The notes: a model not told the origin generated them from the sequence alone. A stretch of 5,568 nt of DNA from Mycobacterium sp. (GCA_018500005.2 JAHBAP020000585.1:1-5568); one strand, 5' to 3'; counted from the first letter of the stretch, positions 1 to 4,966 are shown. Numbers and translations are program-made.

Positions 1-350
1 ACGGGGGACTGCGCGCGGTGATGGCCGTGCCGACCCCCGACGGCGGCCCGCTGGAGCTGGCGACCGGCAGGCTGTCCGATATCGACCCCATGCACGCCAT
101 GACCATCCACAAGAGCCAGGGCAGCCAGGGCACCGAGGTCACCGTGCTGCTACCGACCGAGGACTCCCGACTGCTGACCCGGGAGCTGCTCTACACGGCG
201 GTGACCCGGGCCCGGCAGAAGGTCCGGGTGATCGGGACGGCCGAGCAGTTGCGGGCTGCAGTGGACCGCCGGGCGATGCGGGCGACCGGTCTGGCCGGTC
301 GGCTTCGTGACCGCGGGCCCCTCACACCCGGTGCAGGGTCACCTCGCTGA
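1..350 (+). CDS. recD: RecD, exodeoxyribonuclease V alpha subunit, C-terminal end (5' partial)
   Basis: This is the last ~115 codons of a superfamily 1 helicase, entering in frame from the left edge (first full codon at base 3) and ending at TGA 348-350. The segment MTIHKSQGSQ is the motif V region of RecD/UvrD_C_2 domains, and LLYTAVTRARQKV is motif VI with the arginine that reaches the ATP site. Between them lies the usual SRLLTREL stretch. In the RecBCD complex RecD is the fast 5'-3' motor that helps unwind and degrade broken DNA ends. The GTG/ATG codons at 18-23 are internal, because the frame stays open to the edge and the protein is far shorter than a full RecD. Its final 29 bp overlap the oppositely oriented phosphoesterase gene, so recD is the last gene of its transcription unit here. 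Identification is strong; the upstream partners are out of view. Confidence 0.9.
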   Translation, partial: GGLRAVMAVPTPDGGPLELATGRLSDIDPMHAMTIHKSQGSQGTEVTVLLPTEDSRLLTRELLYTAVTRARQKVRVIGTAEQLRAAVDRRAMRATGLAGRLRDRGPLTPGAGSPR

Positions 351-813
351 GCGCACCGGCGTCGGCGACCGCAGTCAGGTAGGTGTGGAACGGCTGCCGG
401 CGACGATCGGTCGGCGAGCCGGGGTTGAGCAGCCGTAGGCCCGACTCGGCGGTGCTGTCCCACGGAATGTGACTGTGCCCGAACACCAGAACGTCGGTAT
501 CCGGGTAAGCCCTGGCCATCCGGGCCTCTCGGCCACCCGCCGAACCGGTCTCGTGCACGACGGTGAACCGTAGCCCGGCCAGGTCGATGTCGGCCCGCTC
601 GGGAAGCCGCGCCCGCAGCGCCGGGCCGTCGTTATTGCCCCAGCACCCGACCAGCCGCGCGCAGCGCGCTTCCAGTTCGTCGAGCAGATCGACGTGCACC
701 CAGTCCCCGGCGTGGATCACCACGTCGGCGGCCTCCGCCTGCTGCCACACCGCGGCGGGCAGGTCGCGGGCGCGGCCCGGAATGTGGGTGTCGGAGATCA
801 GCAGGATGCGCAT
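322..813 (-). CDS. YfcE/MJ0936-type metallophosphoesterase
   Basis: A complete 163-residue calcineurin-like phosphoesterase of the short YfcE/MJ0936 group, which hydrolyse phosphodiesters with two bound metal ions (often Mn2+ or Ni2+) in the cytoplasm. All metal-site motifs are visible in order: SDTH (Asp8, His10), GD (Asp37), GNND (Asn60), His87 in VVHE, and GHSH (His113, His115), followed by the typical NPGS turn at 130-133. The length is normal for the family and there is no signal peptide or membrane segment. The natural substrate is not predictable; family members act on model phosphodiesters. The ATG at 811-813 begins exactly where the conserved first beta strand (MRILLISDTH) should begin. 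No Shine-Dalgarno sequence precedes it, but a TACGGT -10 hexamer sits just upstream, suggesting a leaderless mRNA. It is divergent from the membrane protein gene at 835 and overlaps the recD end by 29 bp. Confidence 0.9.
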   Translation of the reverse strand: MRILLISDTHIPGRARDLPAAVWQQAEAADVVIHAGDWVHVDLLDELEARCARLVGCWGNNDGPALRARLPERADIDLAGLRFTVVHETGSAGGREARMARAYPDTDVLVFGHSHIPWDSTAESGLRLLNPGSPTDRRRQPFHTYLTAVADAGALSEVTLHRV

Positions 814-818
814 GGGTC

Positions 819-824
819 ACCGTA
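819..824 (-). promoter_or_regulatory. Candidate -10 element of a leaderless promoter for the phosphoesterase
   Basis: Read on the minus strand this hexamer is TACGGT, matching the mycobacterial TANNNT -10 consensus. Its last T lies 6 bases before the A of the phosphoesterase ATG (813), so transcription would begin at or within one base of the start codon. There is no ribosome binding site in the 21-bp gap, which fits leaderless translation. It shares two base pairs with the -10 element of the opposite gene. This is inferred from position and consensus only; I saw no convincing -35 element. Confidence 0.45.
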
Positions 825-828
825 CGCT
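823..828 (+). promoter_or_regulatory. Candidate -10 element of a leaderless promoter for the membrane protein gene
   Basis: TACGCT matches TANNNT and occupies exactly -12 to -7 if the A of the ATG at 835 is +1. That is the geometry of leaderless mycobacterial transcripts, in which the mRNA starts with the start codon. No Shine-Dalgarno sequence is present between the hexamer and the ATG. It overlaps the divergent -10 element at 819-824 through the palindromic core GTAC (822-825). Transcription of the downstream CoA-transferase and thioesterase genes could also start here. Confidence 0.5.
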
Positions 829-834
829 GGAACC

Positions 835-1158
835 ATGGCCAGTGGCGACAGCATCAACGACGTCGAGAAGCGCTGGCACGACCCGGAGCAGGTGCGTGCG
901 GCGATCAAATACGTGCTCGTGGTGATCGCTCTGGCTGCTGCGGCCTTCGCCGCCACCGTGATGTGGCGCTCGCTGCTGGCCGGGATCCTGGTGCCGGTCA
1001 TCCTGTTCCTCGGCGGGATCGGCGCGTTCGTCCGCACCTATCAGGTGTGGAAGGCCGAGGGCGTGTGGCCGATCTGGCAGGCCGCCGGGTGGTTCCTGCT
1101 GCTGGTATTCCTGGTCTGCCTCGGCGTGCCGTTCTCGGTGGCTCAGCAGGCGGGCTGA
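835..1158 (+). CDS. Small three-helix integral membrane protein of unknown function
   Basis: A 107-residue protein with a charged, probably cytoplasmic N-terminus (1-23, including EKRWHDPEQV) followed by three hydrophobic segments at about 24-43, 46-66 and 81-101. A basic/aromatic loop (RTYQVWKAEGVWPIW) lies between helices two and three. I see no catalytic motif or signal-peptidase site, and I do not recognise a named family beyond the many small conserved membrane proteins of mycobacteria. The ATG at 835 is chosen because the -10 hexamer TACGCT ends 6 bases before it and because upstream extension would run into the divergent phosphoesterase gene. The gene stops 18 bp before the CoA-transferase gene on the same strand, so it may be co-transcribed with it, although that gene also seems to have its own promoter. 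A functional link to the acyl-CoA genes is only positional. Confidence 0.75.
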   Translation: MASGDSINDVEKRWHDPEQVRAAIKYVLVVIALAAAAFAATVMWRSLLAGILVPVILFLGGIGAFVRTYQVWKAEGVWPIWQAAGWFLLLVFLVCLGVPFSVAQQAG

Positions 1159-1164
1159 GGCGGC

Positions 1165-1170
1165 CATACT
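1165..1170 (+). promoter_or_regulatory. Candidate -10 element for leaderless GTG start of the CoA-transferase gene
   Basis: CATACT lies at -12 to -7 relative to the G of the GTG at 1177. It keeps the two most important bases of the -10 consensus, A at -11 and T at -7, but has C instead of T at -12. The 18-bp gap has no purine-rich ribosome binding site, so a leaderless mRNA beginning with GTG is plausible. The promoter would let the CoA-transferase/thioesterase pair be expressed apart from the membrane protein gene. Confidence 0.35.
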
Positions 1171-1176
1171 CATCGG

Positions 1177-2337
1177 GTGAGTCCCGCCCCGTTGTCCGGA
1201 GTCCGGATCGTCGAAATCTCCAGCTTCGTCGCCGTGCCACTGGCCGGCATGACATTGGCTCAACTCGGCGCCGAGGTGGTCCGCATCGACCCGGTCGGCG
1301 GTGCGGCCGACTACCGCCGCTGGCCGGTGACACCCGGCGGGGACAGCATCTACTGGGCCGGGCTGAACAAGGGCAAGCGGTCGATGGAAGTCGATATGCG
1401 CTGCCCCGATGGCCAGCGGCTGGTCCAGCGGCTGATCGCCGCCGCCGGTGTACTGATCACCAATGCCGCTGGGCGGCAATGGCATTCCTACGAGCAGCTC
1501 AGCGCGCTCCGCGCGGATCTGATCCACCTCGAGGTGGTCGGTCGCATCGACGGCCGCACCGGCGTCGACACCACCGCAGTCGATTACACCGTCAACGCGG
1601 CCACCGGCTTCCCGCTGGTCACCGGGCCGCCCGATCACGTCGGCCCAGTCAACCACGTGATGCCCTCATGGGACGTCAGCTGCGGACTGTATGCCGCGCT
1701 GGCGATCCTGGCTGCGCTGCGCCGCCGCGACGCCGACGGTCGGGGTAGCCGGATCCGCCTGCCATTGGATGACGTCGCCCTGGCGACCGCGGCCAATCTC
1801 GGTTTCCTGACCGAGGTGATGGTCAACGGCGATCAGCGGCCCCGGCTGGGCAACTCCATCTTCGGCCAGTACGGCCGCGACTTCGCCGGCAATGACGGCG
1901 AATCGTTCATGGTGGTGGCGCTGACCGGCCGGCACTTCCGGGCTCTGACCGAGCTGACCGGAACCACCAAAGCCGTTGCGGCCCTGGCCGAGGCACTCGG
2001 GGTGGACTTCGATGACGAGGGCGACCGATACCGGCACCGCGGGGTGCTCGACGATCTGTTCGCGGCCTGGTTCGCCCGGCACAGTGCAGCCGAGATCACC
2101 GCCGCGTTGTCTGCCAGTTCGGTGTTGTGGGACCGCTACCAGAGCTTCGCCGAGGTGGCGAACAGTGCACGGGTGACGGCCAATCCGATGTTTGCGCCGC
2201 TGGAGCAGGACCGGGTCGGCCGCTACCTGGCCCCCGGGCTGCCGATGTCGGTCGACGGTGCGCACGTGCGCTCCGCCCCGGCGCCGGCCCTCGGTCAGGA
2301 CAACGCTTCGCTGCCCGCTGAATGGCTCGGCGAATGA
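1177..2337 (+). CDS. CaiB/BaiF (class III) CoA-transferase family protein, 2-methylfumaryl-CoA isomerase (Mct)-like
   Basis: A complete 386-residue member of the family III CoA-transferases, which move CoA between carboxylates through an aspartyl-CoA intermediate. The N-terminal part has the family pattern: LSGVRIVEISSFVAVPLAG (6-24), LAQLGAEVVRIDP (28-39), the RWP/YWAGLNKGKRS stretch (48-69) and VDMRCPDGQ (72-80). The likely nucleophile is Asp166 in HVMPSWD, followed by a helix of the type GLYAALAILAAL. The combination of DYRRWP, YWAGLNKGKRS, the VNHVMPSWD block and RPRLGNSIFGQYGRDF resembles 2-methylfumaryl-CoA isomerase (mesaconyl-CoA C1-C4 CoA transferase), an intramolecular member, more than CaiB, formyl-CoA transferase or alpha-methylacyl-CoA racemase. 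This subfamily call rests on memory of the family and is moderate. The GTG start places the conserved LSGVRIVE block at the usual distance from the N-terminus. The gene's stop overlaps the thioesterase start by 4 bp. Confidence 0.82.
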   Translation: MSPAPLSGVRIVEISSFVAVPLAGMTLAQLGAEVVRIDPVGGAADYRRWPVTPGGDSIYWAGLNKGKRSMEVDMRCPDGQRLVQRLIAAAGVLITNAAGRQWHSYEQLSALRADLIHLEVVGRIDGRTGVDTTAVDYTVNAATGFPLVTGPPDHVGPVNHVMPSWDVSCGLYAALAILAALRRRDADGRGSRIRLPLDDVALATAANLGFLTEVMVNGDQRPRLGNSIFGQYGRDFAGNDGESFMVVALTGRHFRALTELTGTTKAVAALAEALGVDFDDEGDRYRHRGVLDDLFAAWFARHSAAEITAALSASSVLWDRYQSFAEVANSARVTANPMFAPLEQDRVGRYLAPGLPMSVDGAHVRSAPAPALGQDNASLPAEWLGE

Positions 2338-3131
2338 TCGCCGAACTGCTCGACGTCGTCGGTGACGGTGACGACTACACCGGGCCCGCCAACGGGCCGA
2401 TAGGTAAGCGGGCCTACGGCGGACACCTCGCCGCCCAGGCGCTGGCCGCGGCCTGCCGGACGGTGGCGGCTGATCGGGCTCCAACCGCGGTGCACGTGCA
2501 GTTCCTGCGTGGTGGGGATGCCGGTGAGCCGGTCCGCTACGCGGTCGAACCCCTACATGACGGCCGCAGTTCGTCCTCGCGGCGGGTGCTGGGCCGTCAG
2601 GGGAATCGTCTTCTGGTCAGCGCCACCGCGATATTCGCCGTCCCGGCTCCCGGGCCAGAACACGCCGATTTCGTCGTCGGCGATCCCGAGGCGCTGGGCC
2701 GAACCGGGCCGATCGGTCCGGCGCCCTCACTTCCGTTGGACGAGATAGACATTCGGGTCGACGACGAGCGGAACGGCGCCGATTTCGTCCGCCGGCTGTG
2801 GTGGCGGGTGACAGCTGAACTGCCCCAGGATCCGGTACTGCACGCCTGTATCGCGGTCTACGTCACCGACATCTACGGCGTCGACCCGGTGCTGGCGACC
2901 CACGGTCACTCGATGACCGACCGCAGCCACCACGCCGCGACTACGGACTCCTCGACCTGGTTTCACCGGCCGGTCCACGCCGACCGGTGGAACCTGCTGG
3001 AGTCGCGGTCGCCCGCGGCGTTCCGGGGCCGCGGGGTGGTGACGGCAGGGCTTTATGACTCCGGCGGCGTGCGGGTGGGCACGGCCGTTCACGAGGGCCA
3101 GGCTGTGCGGCGAGACCCCGGGACCGGTTAG
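2334..3131 (+). CDS. TesB-like double-hotdog acyl-CoA thioesterase
   Basis: A 265-residue acyl-CoA thioesterase II homologue, which hydrolyses acyl-CoA to free acid and CoA. The first hotdog domain shows YGGHLAAQALAAA (28-40) and VQFLRGGDAGEPVRYAVE (55-72) followed by LHDGRSSSSRRV. The second shows YVTDIYG (176-182), ATTDSSTWFHRPV (202-214) and SPAAFRGRGVV (226-236). Against the E. coli TesB triad Asp/Thr/Gln, Asp179 and Thr203 are kept, but the Gln position is His253 (AVHEG instead of the usual QEG). The length is slightly short of E. coli TesB. The start at 2334 is preferred because its ATGA overlaps the upstream TGA, the common arrangement for translational coupling; an in-frame ATG at 2322 would add four residues (MARR). 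No strong ribosome binding site precedes either. Coupling to the CoA-transferase suggests a shared substrate pool. It ends tail to tail with the small membrane protein gene. Confidence 0.87.
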   Translation: MIAELLDVVGDGDDYTGPANGPIGKRAYGGHLAAQALAAACRTVAADRAPTAVHVQFLRGGDAGEPVRYAVEPLHDGRSSSSRRVLGRQGNRLLVSATAIFAVPAPGPEHADFVVGDPEALGRTGPIGPAPSLPLDEIDIRVDDERNGADFVRRLWWRVTAELPQDPVLHACIAVYVTDIYGVDPVLATHGHSMTDRSHHAATTDSSTWFHRPVHADRWNLLESRSPAAFRGRGVVTAGLYDSGGVRVGTAVHEGQAVRRDPGTG

Positions 3132-3304
3132 GCCGCGCTGCGCCAGCGCTGGTTGTAGGCGGCGACGTGCGGCTCGTCCATCGTCGCGTTGATCATCGCC
3201 TTCTCACGCCGGACGACGGGGCGCATCGTCAGGCCCATCAACACGATGAACAGCGTGCCCGCCGCGAGAATGAAAAGCGGTGTGGTGGCGAAATATTGCA
3301 TCAT
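3128..3304 (-). CDS. Small single-helix membrane protein (58 aa), unknown function
   Basis: A short gene reading from ATG 3302-3304 to TAA 3128-3130. The protein begins MMQYFATTPLFILAAG, has one hydrophobic segment at about residues 8-27 containing a Gly-rich end (VLMGLTM), then a positively charged junction (RPVVRREK, 28-35) and a polar tail with DEPHVAAYNQRWRSAA. By the positive-inside rule the tail should be cytoplasmic. Support for coding: a purine-rich GGGGAAG ribosome binding site just upstream, a clean membrane-protein composition, G/C-rich third positions, and a stop that abuts the neighbouring gene precisely. Translation could also begin at the second ATG (3299-3301), which has the better spacing to that site. 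No enzymatic motif is visible and I do not recognise a named family; a small subunit or modulator of a membrane complex is possible. Its stop overlaps that of the thioesterase (TTAG, 3128-3131). The long region upstream probably holds its control signals. Confidence 0.7.
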   Translation of the reverse strand: MMQYFATTPLFILAAGTLFIVLMGLTMRPVVRREKAMINATMDEPHVAAYNQRWRSAA

Positions 3305-3308
3305 GGTT

Positions 3309-3315
3309 CTTCCCC
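3309..3315 (-). promoter_or_regulatory. Ribosome binding site of the small membrane protein gene
   Basis: On the minus strand GGGGAAG lies 4 bases before the first ATG (3304) and 7 before the second (3301). It is the most recognisable Shine-Dalgarno-like sequence I noted upstream of any start in the window, where the other starts look leaderless or coupled. It is the main argument that the 58-codon frame is translated; its spacing slightly favours the second ATG. Confidence 0.5.
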
Positions 3316-3348
3316 ATCATCCGGTGGCTGTACCAGTTACTTGCGCCT

Positions 3349-3363
3349 GCGTCAGATTGACGC
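3349..3363. repeat. Perfect inverted repeat GCGTCA-GAT-TGACGC, possible operator
   Basis: Two perfect 6-bp arms (3349-3354 and 3358-3363) surround a 3-bp spacer. The 15-bp size and symmetry suit a dimeric helix-turn-helix regulator. It lies 45 bp upstream of the small membrane protein start. A poor promoter candidate on the minus strand (CTGACG at 3350-3355, 17-bp spacer, TACAGC at 3327-3332) would use one arm as its -35 element, which would make the repeat a repression site, but that -10 lacks the final T. The arm sequence reappears at other places in the same gap. I do not recognise it as the site of a named regulator. Confidence 0.45.
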
Positions 3364-3420
3364 TGATTCCATGGTGAGAGCCGGGTTCGGGTTTGGAAAG
3401 AGCCGGCCCATGACAAAACT

Positions 3421-3446
3421 GTGACGCGAAATGGTGACGCGGAATG
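3421..3446 (+). repeat. 13-bp tandem direct repeat containing TGACGCG
   Basis: Two adjacent 13-bp units, GTGACGCGAAATG (3421-3433) and GTGACGCGGAATG (3434-3446), differ at a single base (A to G at unit position 9). On the minus strand they read as repeated GCGTCAC. Direct repeats of this kind are used by response regulators; mycobacterial MtrA and PhoP bind GTCACA-type repeats, but with shorter spacing, so this resemblance is weak. The unit shares TGACGC with the inverted repeat at 3349-3363. Confidence 0.55.
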
Positions 3447-3538
3447 CTTACGTGGAACCGAGTCCCACTGAACCATTTTCGTAACATCCGTCGCTTCCGG
3501 CGCTTTCGTCTCTGTGGGGACGGGAGATAGTTCTGCCC

Positions 3539-3583
3539 AGCTCCGAGCGACTACCGGGGAGCTCTGACGCGGCAAAGCGCCGC
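3539..3583. other. Two adjacent short hairpin-forming sequences
   Basis: AGCTCC (3539-3544) pairs with GGAGCT (3558-3563) across a 13-base loop, and GCGGC (3569-3573) pairs with GCCGC (3579-3583) across a 5-base loop. Both could form on either strand. They may be structure in a 3' or 5' untranslated RNA, or chance in GC-rich DNA; no T tract follows. No known riboswitch or RNA family was recognised. Confidence 0.25.
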
Positions 3584-3637
3584 ACGGGGACGGTCTCCGG
3601 GCCTTGTCGCTCGAAGGCGGGCGCAAGCTTGTATACC

Positions 3638-3659
3638 CTCCCGGCGACTCTCCCGGGGG
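3638..3659 (-). terminator. GC hairpin just after the acyl-CoA dehydrogenase gene, possible terminator
   Basis: Seven base pairs (3638-3644 with 3653-3659, one T/G mismatch in DNA that forms a G-U pair in one strand's RNA) enclose an 8-base loop. The hairpin begins 11 bases after the dehydrogenase stop codon. No T tract follows on the minus strand, so this would be at best a hairpin-only terminator of the kind proposed in actinobacteria, or a 3'-end stabiliser. The position is the main argument. Confidence 0.35.
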
Positions 3660-3670
3660 CCGCCAGCCCC

Positions 3671-4966
3671 TTAGTGCTCGGCCACCTCGTGTTCGAGCAG
3701 TTCGGCCAACCGCGCCTGCGCGGCCGCCTTGCGCGTCGGCAGGTGCGCCGACGGGAACGGGGTGTCGACCGGTTCGTACTCCCGAAGAGTGCGCCGCGCC
3801 ACCGTTAGCTTGTGCACCTCGGTCGGTCCGTCGGCGATGGCCAGCGACTGCGCAGCGACCATCATCTTCACGAACGGCATCTCGTCTGAGACCCCCAGTG
3901 AGCCGTGCAACTGCATTGCCCGTTGCACCACGTCGTGCAGCACCCCGGGCATCGCCACCTTCACCGCGGCGATGTCGCGGCGCACCTTCTGGTAGTCGTG
4001 ATAGCGGTCGATCTTCCAGGCGGTGCGCAGCACCAGCAGCCGGAATTGTTCGATCTGGATCCAGCTGTCCGCAATCTTCTCCTGCGTCATCTGGAAATCG
4101 CTCAGCGGTCCCTGCCGCGTCTGCCGCGACACCGCCCGCTCGCACATCATGTCGAAAGCCTTGCGGGCCAGAGCGATAGTCCGCATCGCGTGATGAACCC
4201 GGCCGCCACCGAGCCGAGTCTGGGCGATCGCGAACGCCTGCCCCTCACCGCCGAGCAGGTGGTCGGCCGGCACTCGCACATCGGTGTAGCGGACATATCC
4301 GTGCGAGGCGTGCGCAGAGGACTCGCCACCAACCCCGACATTGCGGACGATCTCGATACCGGGCGTCTCGGCCGGCACGATGAACAGGGACATCTTCTGA
4401 TGCGTGCGGGCCGCCGGGTTGGTGACCGCCATGACGATGTAGAACGACGCGTAGCGCGCGTTGGAGGAGAACCACTTCTCCCCGTTGATCACCCAGTCGT
4501 CCCCGTCGCGCACCGCAGAAGTGGTGAACAGGCCCGGATCGGACCCGCCCTGGGGTTCGGTCATCGAATAGCACGAGGAGATCTCCCCGTCCAGCAAGGG
4601 CTGCAGATAGCGCTTCTTCTGTTCCTCGGTGCCGAACAGGGCGATGATCTCGGCGTTGCCGGAGTCGGGGGCCTGGGATCCGAAAACTGCTGGCGCCCAA
4701 CGGGATCGGCCGACGATCTCGTTGAGCAGTGCAAGCTTGACCTGGCCGTAGCCCTGGCCGCCGAGTTCCGGGCTCAGGTGCGCCGCCCACAGACCCTGGT
4801 TCTTGACCTGCTGCTGCAGCGGCCGCAACACGGCCATCAGCTTCGGGTTCTTCTTGTCGTAGGGGTCCAGCGGTGCGTGGTCGAGGGGCTCCAACTCGTC
4901 GCGCATGAACTCCTCGACCCAGTCGAGCTTGATCTGGTATTCGGGGTCGGTCTCGAAGTCCCACAT
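3671..4966 (-). CDS. Acyl-CoA dehydrogenase, ACAD10/11-like (FadE type)
   Basis: A complete 431-residue flavoprotein that oxidises an acyl-CoA to the trans-2-enoyl-CoA with FAD and passes electrons to electron-transfer flavoprotein. Residues 1-128 form the N-terminal helical domain. The FAD/substrate strand domain carries YSMTEPQGGSDP (133-144) and WVINGEKWFSSNA (158-170), and the C-terminal helices carry RLGGGRVHHAMR (251-262), QLHGSLGVS (352-360) and IADGPTEVHKLTVARR (377-392). The ADGPTEVH ending is that of the ACAD10/11 group rather than short- or medium-chain enzymes; where the latter have the catalytic Glu before Gly (YEG), this protein has Asp379 (ADG). The start MWDFETDPEY is typical of mycobacterial relatives. 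ATG 4964-4966 lies 4 bp after the alcohol dehydrogenase stop and has no ribosome binding site of its own, so it is probably translationally coupled. The chain-length preference is unknown; no FadE number is assigned. Confidence 0.93.
   Translation of the reverse strand: MWDFETDPEYQIKLDWVEEFMRDELEPLDHAPLDPYDKKNPKLMAVLRPLQQQVKNQGLWAAHLSPELGGQGYGQVKLALLNEIVGRSRWAPAVFGSQAPDSGNAEIIALFGTEEQKKRYLQPLLDGEISSCYSMTEPQGGSDPGLFTTSAVRDGDDWVINGEKWFSSNARYASFYIVMAVTNPAARTHQKMSLFIVPAETPGIEIVRNVGVGGESSAHASHGYVRYTDVRVPADHLLGGEGQAFAIAQTRLGGGRVHHAMRTIALARKAFDMMCERAVSRQTRQGPLSDFQMTQEKIADSWIQIEQFRLLVLRTAWKIDRYHDYQKVRRDIAAVKVAMPGVLHDVVQRAMQLHGSLGVSDEMPFVKMMVAAQSLAIADGPTEVHKLTVARRTLREYEPVDTPFPSAHLPTRKAAAQARLAELLEHEVAEH

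Larger units (their letters stand above)
3305..3670. other. 366-bp non-coding region between the small membrane protein gene and the acyl-CoA dehydrogenase gene
   Basis: No convincing gene is seen on either strand. Long reading frames crossing it are out-of-phase continuations from the acyl-CoA dehydrogenase gene and give Arg/Ser/Pro-rich products without motifs. The middle part (about 3400-3490) is less GC-rich than the genes. It contains a 6-bp-arm inverted repeat (3349-3363), a 13-bp tandem repeat (3421-3446), two short hairpins (3539-3563 and 3569-3583), and a GC hairpin next to the dehydrogenase stop (3638-3659). TGACGC occurs four times on the plus strand (3358, 3422, 3435, 3565) and once on the minus strand (3349-3354). 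Most likely it is the control region of the small membrane protein gene plus the 3' end of the dehydrogenase transcript. Confidence 0.6.

Noticed and set aside
817..1656. 279-codon open frame on the minus strand
   Set aside because: It lies antisense to the membrane protein and CoA-transferase genes, both well supported by motifs or promoter position; the product is low-complexity and motif-free.
1666..2484. 272-codon minus-strand frame opposite the CoA-transferase and thioesterase
   Set aside because: Arg/Gly/His-rich translation without domains, antisense to two genes with clear family motifs.
3327..3355. Sigma-A type promoter for the small membrane protein (CTGACG, 17 bp, TACAGC)
   Set aside because: The spacing is right but the -10 lacks the conserved final T, so I mention it only in the inverted-repeat entry and do not list it as a promoter.
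3410..3424. Four-residue leader peptide ORF (MTKL) on the plus strand
   Set aside because: No ribosome binding site and no downstream plus-strand gene to regulate.
3421..3446. MtrA or PhoP binding site
   Set aside because: The GCGTCAC repeats resemble GTCACA-type sites but the 13-bp spacing and the flanking bases do not fit well.
3454..3485. ECF sigma promoter on the plus strand (GGAACC ... CGTAAC)
   Set aside because: The spacer is 20 bp, longer than the usual 16-17, and no gene follows on the plus strand.
3204..4145. 313-codon minus-strand frame crossing the non-coding gap
   Set aside because: It is the out-of-phase shadow of the acyl-CoA dehydrogenase gene that happens to stay open through the gap and into the small membrane protein gene; no motif, no start signal.
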